Shown: positions 45,661-57,039 of the stretch, piece by piece
Numbering within the stretch: the first letter of the stretch is position 1
Layout: every line of letters begins with the position of its first letter
Source: Pseudocercospora fijiensis CIRAD86
Taxonomy: Eukaryota > Ascomycota > Dothideomycetes > Mycosphaerellales > Mycosphaerellaceae
Length of the DNA: 64,000 nucleotides
Assembly (NCBI RefSeq): GCF_000340215.1
Contig: NW_006921534.1
Location: forward strand, 620,001-684,000
Direction of reading: 5' to 3'
Made by a program: the position numbers and the translations under genes
Notes under the pieces: model-generated
The model's database searches: none
What the model saw: only the letters and a program-made list of their open reading frames with translations
What the model was told of the DNA's origin: nothing

Positions 45661-47699
45661 ATATTGTATAGTGTATAAGATAGGAAATCGATAGTACGTG
45701 CGATTATAGTTAAGAAGCAGTAGTTTTCGAGCAAATTACGACTATATATACCTATTCCTATCGCCTTAGCGCGTACCTCGCATCGACTATATAATTAATT
45801 ACTATATAGGTTAGCCTATATGTCTAGTATATAACTGCCGCCTCTTATATGTCTTCTAGCTTAATAGGGTCGTTCTTGCTACTAGCAACTAAGCCCTTAT
45901 AACGACTAGTTTTCTTCGGATCTTCGTAGAAATACCGCTTCCGCTATATAGACTCTTAACGGCGACGAGGATGTACTAGATAAGGCCAAATTATAGTATA
46001 TATAGTATCCTTATTAAGTAGCGCCTTATCTTATTACAACTAGTTTAGTCGAGTGTTAGGCTCTTACGCGAATAAGCCGTTTAATCGCCGCTTTAACTTA
46101 ACATTAGTCTAGGTTAGAAGGTTACCTTCTTCGTGTTCGTAGGTGCGGCTCGGCAGTAATAGTGTCTATACCTAGCTCTACGTATAAGTAATATCGCCGC
46201 CGTCGGAGGTATAAGTATATCGCTTATATTCGCTAATAATATTAGCGTACGGATTACCGGTCTTCTTTACCGAGTCGTTATTAGTAATAGTAGTAGTAAG
46301 AAGCCGAAGGTCGAAGGCACGTTATAGTAGCTTATCGATAGGCTATAATACAACGTCTATAAACTTAGTCTTACTATTATTATTAAATATAATACGAAAG
46401 GCCTCGCTATACTTTAGTCGATATTAGCGTGCCTTGTTATATAGGGACTTAGCCTTACGGAGCATCTTCTAGTAGTAATTGTTAGCTATTTCCTTGTCTT
46501 ACTAAGTAAGTTGTAAGCGTAGTTTAGAAGCCTTAATCGTACTAGCTCGAATAAGCCTATTTAGTTGCTCCTTCTAGCGCTTTCTTACGCGTTTAACGAG
46601 GCTTATAGACTTGTATTTGCGCTTGTATTCTTTACCTTTGCAGATAGCCGTATCGACTAATATATTATAGATAGCTTCTACTTGCTTTATAGGTAATAAG
46701 GAGAATAGATTAAATAAGGATAATATAGTATCGATACTAAGTAGTGCGGTCTTTAGATAGCGACGTCGGAAGTCCTTACGAAGTTGCGAGCTTGTATAGC
46801 ACTACGAGATGCCTAGATCGTACGAGGGCTAGTAGTAGTAACTAGCAACTATTATAGCAATTCGGGTATTAGCGTCCGGATTAGCTAAGGTAGTAAAGAT
46901 AGCATACCCTAAGCAATTATATTCTCGAGATCTCTTAAATAGTAACGACTATTAGCGCGGTGCTACCTATCTAGATCGACAATATTAGGATTAGGCGAAC
47001 GTTTACGCTTAACCGATGTAAGGTATTCCTACTAAGCGGTATCTACTATTGCAAGCGATTCTTCGTATCGGGCTTCCTTCTACGCTAATTCGCCCTCGAT
47101 TACCTACTAGTTCCAATTATAGTCTATAGCGCTATACTAATCTCGAATGTAACGATAAGGAACCTCTCTATTAATTAGGAACAAGCCTGTCTTACGGAAT
47201 GCGGCCCTTATATTATAGTTAGTAAATGTCTTTACCCGAATAGCTAAAAGGGCTTCTATAAACTTAGGAATACTAAATTTACTAACACTACGGTATATAG
47301 CCTCTAAGACCGCTTGTCTATGCTTTAACTTGTATACTTAGAATAGTATAACGTCGAGAGGCTATATAAAGTGCGAAGTGTATAGTTATAGGCCCTATAA
47401 TTAAATTTTATAGCGCTTCGCGAAGGCCGCGAATTCCTTAAAGCAGTAGGAGCTATAATTATCGTATAGTAGCACCCTCTATTCGTTTAGGTCCTTAGGT
47501 CTCGTCTTGCGCTTAAACTAATAGATATAGTATATAGCAGTATCGTCCGTTATATAACTAGACTCGTTAATAGTAATTAAGAAGTTGTCCTTACCTAATA
47601 ACGAGGGTATAGTTAGTAAGTAACGTTGTTATTGCCTTAGGCAATAGACTCGGTCTCGGCAATAGACTTACCTTCTTTTAGTATCTAACGCTCTTAAAC

Positions 47700-47960
47700 T
47701 ATTACACCTTTAACAATTAATTAATATTTAATTACCTCGCCGTACGCGTTAACGGTCTCGACTACGGTTATATACGTACGATTAGTATCGCATTTAGTCT
47801 AGGCGCGCCGCTTCGTATCTATTATAACTACGTATTCGTTGCTACTAATACCAATCCGAAAACCGGTTTCGTCGAAATTCTATATATTCCGCGGCTTTAT
47901 ACCTAGTCGCTCTACTATCGCCTTAAACCGATTAAACTACGCCCTTATCGTCGAAGGGTT
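47700..47960 (-). pseudogene. Pogo/Fot1 DDE transposase fragment
   Basis: The minus-strand reading gives NFDETGFRIG, the first catalytic Asp region of DDE_1 transposases, followed by VVETVNAYGEV. TAG stops stand at probable former Trp codons. It is dead. Confidence 0.8.
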
Positions 47961-48757
47961 ATAGGCTTCCTTACGCTGCTTCTTAATAGGTTTAGACTTT
48001 ACTTTACTAAGGTTATGCCGAGCTAGGAATCGCTTAGCCTAGTTACTACTGAATAGTAGTATAACCTTATTAGGCGACATTCTCTTTAGTATGTCTATAG
48101 TAATAACGCTAATTAGCGCTACTAGTAAGAACATCCCTATTTCGTCCCTCTCTCGATAATAATCCGCTAGCGCTAGCTCTTAAGCCTCTATTAACTTAGT
48201 ATTAGTCGGCGGCCGCGATAGGAGCGATAGATAGCCTCTTAATCGCTAGTATATTCGCGAATATAGGTTAGTTGCCCTCTTAATCCTATATACCTCTCGT
48301 ATACTAAGATTGACTAATTTAGCCTATAGTTTATAGTACCTCGAAACGACGCGTTCTACTACCCTTTCCGCCCTCTCTATCTTAGTTAACTACTTAGTAT
48401 ATACTCTCTTTGCCTTTTTGCCTTTTTTACGCCCTATAGCTACGATTATATACAATCCGTATAGTAGAAGAGAAGGAATAGGAGAATACGCGCTTTAGAA
48501 TAAGGTGGACGCGCCTGCTAAGGATTATATAAGAAAATAGCGGTAGTAAGGTCTATAGCTACTACACACTCGGATAAGGCTATCTATATAATATTTGGAC
48601 TCGCGGTTTATAATAGCATCTACCTAGATATCCGAATGGGACTGGAAAGTACGATTATATCGAGATTTACGTGTGGCCTACTAACAAATCGCGATTTTAC
48701 GTATAGCCCATTTCCCCGCGATCAGCGGGCGTGAAGTGACTGACGAAACCCCGGATA

Positions 48758-49335
48758 GCCCAGGCATAGAGAGGCTCAATTCTCCCTCCGGCACGTGTGA
48801 AAGCAGGGATCAAGCGAGCCGACATTTTGCATACACGCAATAATAATGCATGCAACAAATTGACATCTTCCGGCGCCAAGTGTTCTTTTTGCTGAGCGTT
48901 CGCATTCAGCAGCTCATTTCTGCCGTGAGTTGCAATTTAGCCGTGTCGCGCGCAGCCCCACGAGTTGAACGATGGCCTGCCCCGCTACAGCTCGCAGTGC
49001 CAATGGGGCACCACACCTCAAGAGATGCATTCTGCCGCGAGCAGATAAATTTGGAAAAAGTTGTTGAAAAATGTTCCTAGGTACCGCCCAGGAGCCGCTT
49101 GTCCCACAGATTCTTCGCGAAACGTAGTTGGTTGGCAATGAGCGTGCCCGTTATAAAAAGGCGAGTGCCCTGCAGCATCATTGGAACCGAAACTAAGTCA
49201 ACTTGCAGATCCGTTGCATTATTCTTTTCTCGTACACCAACCTTTTCCTCACCTGTAACATTTTCACTCAGACACTCTCCTGCAGTGACACCTCCAAATA
49301 TCCAGAACCGCCTATCAACCAGAAGCTACGCAAAG
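48758..49335. other. Upstream region of the aldo-keto reductase gene
   Basis: No supported gene is seen. A TATA-like TTATAAAAAG lies at 49151-49160, about 175 bp before the start codon. Confidence 0.5.
49151..49160 (+). promoter_or_regulatory. Putative TATA box of the AKR gene
   Basis: TTATAAAAAG sits about 175 bp upstream of the AKR start codon, a usual distance for a fungal gene with a leader of ~100-140 nt. Assignment is by motif and position only. Confidence 0.45.
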
Positions 49336-50430
49336 ATGGCATCGCCACAGATCAAGCTTAACAACGGCAAGCAGGCAAGTCTGAGCAGCATTGATCATTG
49401 CAAAAGTGAGAGGCATTGACGCAGACTAGATGCCGCTTGTCGGGTTTGGCCTCTGGAAGGTCAACAATGATACCTGCGCCGATCAGGTCTACAATGCCAT
49501 CAAGACTGGTTACCGCCTCTTCGATGGTGCTTGCGATTATGGCAACGAGAAGGAAGCCGGCGAAGGTGTAGCACGCGCGATCAAGGACGGACTTGTCAAG
49601 CGTGAAGATCTCTTCATCGTCTCCAAGCTCTGGAACTCTTTCCATGACAAGGAGCGCGTTGCACCAATCACTGAGAAGCAGCTCAACGACTGGGGCATTG
49701 ACTACTTCGATCTCTTCATCATCCACTTCCCAATCGCGCTGAAGTACGTCGACCCATCCGTTCGATACCCACCCGGTTTCTACGACGAAAACGACAAGCT
49801 CTCCCTCAGCAAGGCAACTCTCCAGGAAACTTACCACGAGATGGAAAAGTTATACGAGCGCGGTTTGATCAAAGCCATCGGTCTCTCCAACTACAACGGC
49901 GCCCTCCTCCTCGACGTCGAACGCTACGCCAAAACCATGCCCCAGGTCCTCCAAATCGAACACCACCCCTACCTCGTCCAACAAGACTTACTCGATCTCT
50001 GCCAAAGCCGCGGAATCGCCGTCACCGCATACTCCTCTTTCGGCCCACAATCCTTCCTCGAACTCAACATGCAAAAGGCAAAAGACACCCCTCTCCTCTT
50101 CGACCACACCGATATCAAAACCCTCGCAGCCAAACACGGCAAATCCCCGGCTCAGATCCTCCTTAGATGGGCCACGCAGCGTGGTATCGCTGTGATTCCT
50201 AAGAGCAATAATCAAAACCGCCTGGCGCAGAACCTTGATGTTTGTAGTTTTGATCTTGAGGATGCGGAGATTAAGCAAATCTCGGCTTTGGATCGGGGGC
50301 TCAGGTTTAATAATCCTTTGAATGTAAGTTTTTTTTTTCATTCACGCTTTGCAGAGCTTTGGTGGGTGGGGTTTTGGCTGATGTGGATGACTCTATCTAG
50401 TATGGTATTCCGGTCCCGATCTTTGCGTGA
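49336..50430 (+). CDS. NAD(P)H-dependent D-xylose reductase-type aldo-keto reductase
   Basis: Exons are 49336-49374, 49430-50323 and 50401-50430, giving 320 residues. Intron 1 (55 nt) uses a GC donor (CAG|GCAAGT) with acceptor ACTAG; it is required to join IKLNNGKQ to [10 protein letters not shown]. Intron 2 (77 nt) is GTAAGT/ATCTAG and gives the C-terminus YGIPVPIFA. The AKR tetrad is Asp45, Tyr50, Lys79 and His112 ([22 protein letters not shown]). The coenzyme motif IPKSNNQNR is near 270. These fit AKR2 xylose reductases, which reduce D-xylose and other aldoses to alditols in the cytosol. The exact substrate is inferred from family. An ordinary GT donor that keeps frame is absent. Confidence 0.94.
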
Positions 50431-51214
50431 GTGGATTGCGAGGGGGTGGGGTGGGGCGTGGCGTTGAGGAGGACTCGGAATCTATGTATATTCAAGACTG
50501 TCCACCGAACACAAGCACTGCGCAATAATCACAAGCAGCTTTTGTTGACAGAGCTCACCGTTTGTGAAGTCCCAACTTGCCTAAGAACCCTTGCCATTTC
50601 TTGTAGTAGCTAGCTATCGAGAATCTACGACCTGACGAGTTACGACGCATTTGCACTTCTATTAGTCCTAACGAAGCAATGGGATAAGATCCCAATACAA
50701 AATACCTAGAACTTTTTTATCTATTAGACGTACTGCTTCCCTTATTATAAGAATCCTAGGAGTTTGAGTGGGCTTTTTCTTATCATCGAAAGAGTTGTGG
50801 GATTTTTTGTTCGAGAATATCTGAGGTATCGTTCCATATACTGTGGTGCTCGTAAAGCGGCGAATGTTGTGAGTTTGGTCGTGAGGGATGGTGGTAGGGA
50901 GGGATGGAGGGGTTTCTGGGAGATGTTAGTCGTCGTTCGTGCCGGCACCATGGCAAGGAGAAATCGGTTCATCATATGCTTTGTCTTATTCATTCCTTCA
51001 CATGTGCAACGTTGCTGCGCCTAGGTATATAGTGCTGTGCTGTGACCACGATCGGCAGCTATGGTACAACGATAAAAATGCCATCGCCCCCAAATGTCAG
51101 TCATGCTCATATGCGCTCGTGCCTGCCCTGCCCTGCCCAGGAACCCAAATGTGCCTCTCAAGGCGTCTGAGACTCTCCACAACTCCTTGCCATGCATGCA
51201 AATCCCGGAAATTC
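50431..51214. other. Intergenic
   Basis: No supported gene lies between the AKR and ZIP 3' ends. Both neighbours end here (convergent), so it should hold two transcript terminators. About 50630-50760 is slightly TA-rich but not clearly RIP-mutated. Confidence 0.45.
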
Positions 51215-52904
51215 CTATGCGGTAAGGGCGGAAGATATTCCAAGTATCGACATGCCCGCAAACGCACCAATCATGCATAAATGCTTCGAATGCGTCAGAT
51301 CCAAGCTTTCTGCGAACAGCTGTAATGCAACACTGGCAAGAATGCCTGCTGTGACGGCAAACATGCCTCCGTAGACTGCCTCGCTCGGCTCCCATCCACG
51401 CTTGCCTGCGGCCTTGAACCACAGCGCCGCGACACCGGCGCCGAGCGGTTGTGATAAGCCCCCGAGGGCGAAGGATATGAGCATCGCCTTCAATCTGTTG
51501 TTGATGGCGAGGTATAAAGGTAGCGCCATGGCGAATCCTTCGGTGATGTTGTGGATGAAGAGTGCTAGGAAGACCGACACGCCGAGCTTAGGATTCGCGT
51601 GATTTGTGGCGTATGTGATGAAGCCTTCGGGTAGCTTGTGCAATGCGATCGCGATAGATGTTTGAAGGCCGATGTTGAGAAATGCATTCGTCGGAACGTG
51701 GTGATGGTGGGGATGGTCGAGATCTTCCTCGTCCAATTCGTGCGAGTCTTCGGAATGGTGCGAATGCGTCTTATGGGAACGGTTGTTGCTGCCGACGGCC
51801 GTGGCAGAGCTGTCATCTGAGGGTTCTTCGATGTTGGCGTCAGCCGCTCCTTCTGCAGCTGCTCGCGTGTGCGGTCTTGCTAATGGCTCTTCTACTATTT
51901 CCGCCAGTAGTGGAGTCGATTCGGTGGCTGTCACGCTCTTAGTTGCGGCAGGTCGCTGAGCTCCTGACGTTGGTTTCGGTGCCTTGAATCCACCTCTACC
52001 ATTCACGCTTTTGAAGCAGTCCGATTGACAAAGGTCGCTGTAGCCATAACAAGGGCCATCACATGTGCACGATGGATCTTTGCCGGTAGTCAGCTTTGAG
52101 ACGCCCTCCTTTATTCGACTTTGCAATGTCGTTCTGCGCTCCATCGTTTCGGGGCGCCTCTCGGATGTTCGTTCATCGTGCTCCGACTCTATGCTCGCAA
52201 GATGCGAGTGACTTTGACTTGACAAGCACGATGAGCGATGCGAGGAAGTCCTTTGGTGTGTCTGGGGGCGTGCATAGGTTCGATGGGAATTCTGTCGTTG
52301 TGTACTTGTTCTTCGAGGATGTTGTGATTTGGTGTGGTGATGATGGTCGTGACCGTTCGGGGGATGGTTATGTTCGCGCTCCTTGTGAGCTTCCTCGTCA
52401 TCATGCTTATGTTCGCAGTCAACCACGTTGTGCGGTATGAAGCGATGCATGATACGAGAGATGATCTGAATGCCGGCAACGCCAGCAATAAAGCAGGCGA
52501 TCAATATCCAAGCGGCTGTCTTTGCATCGTAGCCGCCTTTTATTAACGAGCTCTTTGCAGACGGCAGCATACTGTACAGCGCGGAGAACAACTATAGACG
52601 CATTAGTGGGCACTCTCGTGGAAGCAGACAGGGACCTCTCTCACCATCACCCCGAAACTCAAACTTAGAGAGACGGAGAGAAACACATCGCTGTCTTGAA
52701 TCTTCCACCCCGCCTTACCGGGAAACTGTCGAACGACAATGTCGATGCATATGAACGAGGCTCCGAATATGCAAGCTGAAATGGATGTCAGCATGGCAGT
52801 CCTCTATGGCAGATTGCGGCGGACATACCAATTCCACTCAAACCGGTCATGATCCAACCCCGGTCGTCGTTGGAAAGACCGACGTTATTGAAGTTATGAT
52901 GCAT
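51215..52904 (-). CDS. ZIP-family zinc transporter, ZRT3-like
   Basis: Exons are 52904-52829, 52775-52645 and 52591-51215 (introns of 53 nt each, GTATGT/TTTCAG and GTGAGA/TATAG), giving 527 residues. TM helices 1-3 lie in the first ~120 residues (ACIFGASFICIDIVV, VFLSVSLSLSFGVM, AAWILIACFIAGVAGI). A long cytosolic or lumenal loop (~120-365) is His-rich (GHDHHHH, HHSEDSHE, HPHHHH) and has a cysteine cluster near 244-262 (CTCDGPCYGYSDLCQSDC). The zinc-site helices are HKLPEGF at 387-393 and HNITEG at 416-421. Further helices end at the C-terminus (GMSILGISSAL). ZIP proteins move Zn2+ into the cytosol; ZRT3-like members release it from the vacuole. Sub-type is inferred from layout. Confidence 0.9.
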
Positions 52905-53639
52905 ATTGATTAATGATGTCTTTGGGCAGCAACAATAATATGCCTCGAAGGCTGCAGCAAGAAGAGTTGCGCTCCTCGGCTCTTCTCGCGTGAGGCCACG
53001 CTGTGACTGTGCAACGGTCGGGTCACCAGGTGGTGTCGCCCACGTTGTACGTTGTGTTTCGAGGAGTCCGGTCCCTCCCTTTATTATCGAATCTCGACGC
53101 GGTTTCGCCTCGCCTCGCCTCGCCACGCCTCACCCCACGCACCGCCGCATGCCCAGATCCTGCCAGAAGCCGACGACGTGCGTGTTCGATGGGAAATCAA
53201 TCGATAGAAGGGTCAAGGTACGGCAGGTGTCACGGAGGAGTGTGCCTCCTGACCGAGTCTCACTCTCCGCGCGTCTGCGGAAGGAGCTGCATGTCATGAA
53301 CCTGAACACTGTCGTCCATCAAGGTGTCGCCATTAGCCTTTGTCAAAAACAAGATCTCGCGTTTGATTCGCTGCTCGCTCATCGGCGCTAGGCGCGCGTA
53401 GAGCATCCGAATCGGAAGTCACGTTTGCTGGGAAGGGCACTGATTTCTTGATTTCTTGGTACGCGCGCAGCCTGCACAAAGACCCATCCCCTTAACCGCC
53501 TCCGTGGTTAAGTCCGTCGAACACCCACCCTGGCAATCCCCTTGTCAGGTTCCACTTTCCATGCTAAATCCGGTGTGGCCCTATACAAAACTGCATCGCC
53601 CCTCGAACAGCGATCGTATCCGATTAAGGCTCGGATTTA
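52905..53639. other. Upstream region of the ZIP gene
   Basis: No supported gene is seen. A CGCCT/GCCTC pentamer repeat lies at 53106-53123. TTAA tetramers are present near 53490 and 53510 but could not be tied to the element that follows. Confidence 0.45.
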
Positions 53640-56600
53640 GCCGTAGTAGAGCTTAAGGTTAAGAAGCCGACACTCTTACGAGTCGTCGCTAGTAAAGGTT
53701 CTATAGTCTAAACTCTACTAAGTAAAGGTATAGAAGGTATAGAAGAAGGTATATAATAGAAGCGCTAAGTACGCTATCGAGATAGGTATATAGACTATAT
53801 AGACCGCAGATTAAGACCTTCTAATAACTAATTAGCTACTAACCGAGTCTCGGCTATCTCGTATACGCTGTCGACTAAGTCGCTATAAGCTTAGTAAAGA
53901 GACACTTCTAGCACTAATTAAACCGCCGAGTCTACTTAAAAAGTAGTTTAATATTAGTCTACTTATAGCTAAGGTTAACCGGCTCGTAGAGGCAGTAAGG
54001 GACTTAAGGGTAGATATAAACCTCCTATAGAAGGAGGTTAAGAAAGAGGTTAAGAAGGAGGTTGCGGAGTCGCCTATAGTAGTTACTAGCTCTGCCGAAG
54101 AAGGCTCTCGAAGTAAGGCAATAGTTATTAAGAGGGCGGAGTTTAAGGCACTCTAGTTAAAGGTTAAATAGCTATATAAGACGATTGCCTCGCTTATAAA
54201 AATGTAGTATGCTTTAAATGCCGGCTATAAAGCTAACTTATCGGTAGTAGCGACTATTGTTAATCGCTAGCGGAGGTTAAAGAGCCCTCCGGCTTTAGGC
54301 TCTTAGGGAAGGTATATAGATTAGGCTAGTTGTGCTATGTTAAGTTATATGCCTTATATAGGGTAATAGGACTATAATACAAGCAGGCGTATATTAAATA
54401 GTATTTATCCTTCTTATTAAGAGGCTAGTATTTGAAGCCCTAAGCGGTCCTTACGTGCTTATAGAGATAGCAACGCTAGCGCTTAAGAACAGGCTTCTAG
54501 GAGTATATAGCGTTACCCCTATAAGCGAGGCGGCGAGCTTCTTTAGTAGTAGGAAGGCTATCGCCCTTCCTAATCTAATAGCGCTTCTATCGAGCTCTGC
54601 TAGTATTATAGGTATAACCTACGACAAACTAGCCTTGTTACCTAAGCGGCGGAGGCGTTAGCGTACGATTAGCCTTTGCCGTCGCCTCTATAGCGAGGCG
54701 AGTATTCTTCTTACTTTGTGCCTTCTGTACTGTTTGCTGCGCTAGTTTGACTCTAAACTCGCGTTAGTTATTAAAGTCCTTGTCCTTCTTATTGCTACGA
54801 AGAAGTATATATACGTTAATAATAGCGGTATTAAGTAGGAAGTAGAATAATAGATACTAACCCTTCCTTAACTTATACTAAGAGGAATAATAGAACCGGA
54901 GCTGATTATAGATATCTACGCTACCTGTATAATTATTATAGCGAGCTGTAATGCTTAGTAATAACTTCGGTTCTCGTTTTTCTTTCTAGTAAGGTCGTAC
55001 GTAGTTATCGATAAAAGCGTTATTACTAGCTCGTAGGCGTACTCGGAGGCGTATTTCTCGGCTTCGTAGATTAATAGCATTCGTAAGGAACTAAACGAGA
55101 TTTCTGTCCTACTAGACAACCGCTACTATACTATAAATTACCTTATATAGCAGTATATCGAATAGGAAATAAGTCGTCTTACGGTTTAGTAGTAGAAAGG
55201 TCGATTTCTTCCGCCCTCCCTTTTTTAGAAGCTAACCTAGTTTCTCGAATTTAGCGCCTCTCTAAGGCTATAATAAGGAGCTAGACCTTACTATGCTAGT
55301 CGCTCCGATGCCGAGATGCTTTAATATAGTAAATAGGACTATATTGTTAAATAGGTTGTCTATAAATATATAGAAGTAGTATGTTTAGAAAGGAAGTTAT
55401 AGTAACAATCGGAGAACAGCGATTCTTAGCGGACTTAGCTTCGCGCTAAGATTAAGTCTATAGGCGTAGTTAGTCGGTTATATACTACTAGGCTCGCTTA
55501 CGGCGCTTTCCGAGCTTTCTATAGCTTCCGAGTAGTTAGCGCCTCTTAAGGCAGATATATAAAAGTCGACTTTTATTTTATTAACCTCGTAGACACTACT
55601 TATTCTATTGTAACTACTATCCTTAGCAAGGCTATTAAGCCTGTCTCGGCGCCGCTTATTACTCTCCTTCGCTCGCTTAATTACCTCGGCGCTAGTAAGC
55701 TACTCTCGAACGATAACTAGCCGCTCGAGGATTCTTATTACAAATTCGTCCGTTTCGACCTCCTAAGAATGCTACTTTCGAGAGCTTAAGAATAGGAAGG
55801 AATATAGGTACCCGTCCTTATATAAGTATAGGATATAGTATCCGATAGGTATTAGCTTTCCTCGCATTATTATTATATAACTAGATCGGCCTATAAACCG
55901 GATTATAGACTCGTCGATAGATATATTACTTCTAAGAAGAATAACGCTCTTAAACCTCTCTCGTAATAGGTCCGCTAACGGTAATATCTACGACTACGTA
56001 GGCAGTCCAAAGCCCCTTAGAATAGGACTTCTATACTATAGAGCGGCCTTAATCTATCGGAAGCGCTACTTACTTATATAATCGGTAATTAGATATATAG
56101 GCTAGTATTTGTCGTCCCTTTAGTAATCCGACTTATTAGCTATTTAGATCGCCGATATATAGATAATAAGGGCTACAAAGATTAATATATCTTTACGCCC
56201 TACTAGTTTCTAAGGGTATCTAGATATAACAATCTTAGGCTCCCTATTGCGGCTAATTCGGGGGTTTCTAGCCTTATCTAGTTTAAACTCTTCTTAGGTC
56301 TCTATATACTTATTAGTATACTTAACTAGCCTATCTATAACCTTATTAGTCTATAGGAGGTTAAAGAACTCGTACTGTACGTCGTCTACCTTCGAGAGGT
56401 CCCCTTATAGGTAGATAGGCAAGTTAACCTTCCGCTAGCGCTTAGTTACCTCTAATAGCTTAAATAGGTCTTCTTTTAGGTCGTCTTCTACTAGATAGTA
56501 GAGGCTACCGGCTCGGTTGTCTATACTAACAGTCTTAATTAGGTCGTCCTTATTTCTAGCATTATATAGCTCTTTATCTAACCCTCGAGGCACCGCTATT

Positions 56601-56930
56601 ATTGTTGCTATCGCTATCTTATAGAATAGACCTTCTATCTACAAATAGACGTACTTATCGTACTTAATAGGGTTACTATAAGCCTCCTTAACCTGTTATA
56701 GCTACCCTTAGTTATTATCTTCTTTATTAGCTTCTATACTATCGATAATAGTAGCTTAAAAGCGGTTTAAGCCGTCTATTATAGCTGCTAACTTAGTAGG
56801 TTAAACTTTATAGTTTAAACCTTTAAGAGTTAGAATTCAGTCTCCGAGAGCGGCGGCGACTAGAAGAGGCAAAGCGCTATTATAAGCGAGTCCAATTGAG
56901 CCTTGTCTATTTACCTGCAGAGCGGCTTCT
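53640..56930 (-). mobile_element. piggyBac-like DNA transposon relic, RIP-degraded
   Basis: The interval is CA/TG-depleted and TA-rich. On the minus strand at ~55960-55800 a piggyBac transposase core can be read: SNISIDESIIRFIGRSS, then GKLIPIGYYIL and KDGYLYSFLF. The family has SIDEAMIxFxGRS and PxGYKxW; Tyr and stop changes fit RIP. The frame is broken elsewhere. The ends could not be set: no convincing inverted repeats or TTAA pair was found, so coordinates only mark the mutated block. The right edge is about 110 bp from the VMS1 start codon. Confidence 0.75.
55800..55960 (-). pseudogene. piggyBac transposase (DDE_Tnp_1_7) fragment
   Basis: The motif SIDESIIRFIGRS, with the catalytic Asp, is clear on the minus strand. 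Downstream residues match the family order. It is non-functional because surrounding frames are closed. Confidence 0.75.
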
Positions 56931-57039
56931 ATATGCTAACTATGTGGACACTGTAGGGGTTGATCCCTGTTTACCCGACGAACGCCGACCAGCAACGAGT
57001 TAACCAAGGGGATCAAGCTCATCTGGACACTCTCTCGAA

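Larger units (their letters stand above)
45554..48755 (-). mobile_element. Pogo/Fot1-like Tc1-mariner DNA transposon, RIP-degraded
   Basis: The element begins TCCGGGGTT and ends AACCCCGGA, flanked by TA on both sides (45552-45553 and 48756-48757), as in Tc1/mariner. The inverted repeat is about 105 bp: an imperfect outer part, then a nearly perfect inner part from ACGTAAAATCGCGATTTG to CACACGTAAATCTCGA. On the minus strand at ~47960-47700 a DDE transposase is readable around stops (RFKAIVERLGIKPRNI*, NFDETGFRIGISSNEYVV, TYITVVETVNAYGEV), characteristic of the pogo/Fot1 family. Stops are of the TGG-to-TAG type. The interior is almost free of CA/TG but the outer ~50 bp at each end are not. Confidence 0.88.

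Noticed and set aside
53490..57004. TTAA tetramers near 53490/53510 and 57000 as piggyBac target duplications
   Set aside because: Sequences inside these TTAA sites are not inverted copies of each other, and TTAA is common by chance.
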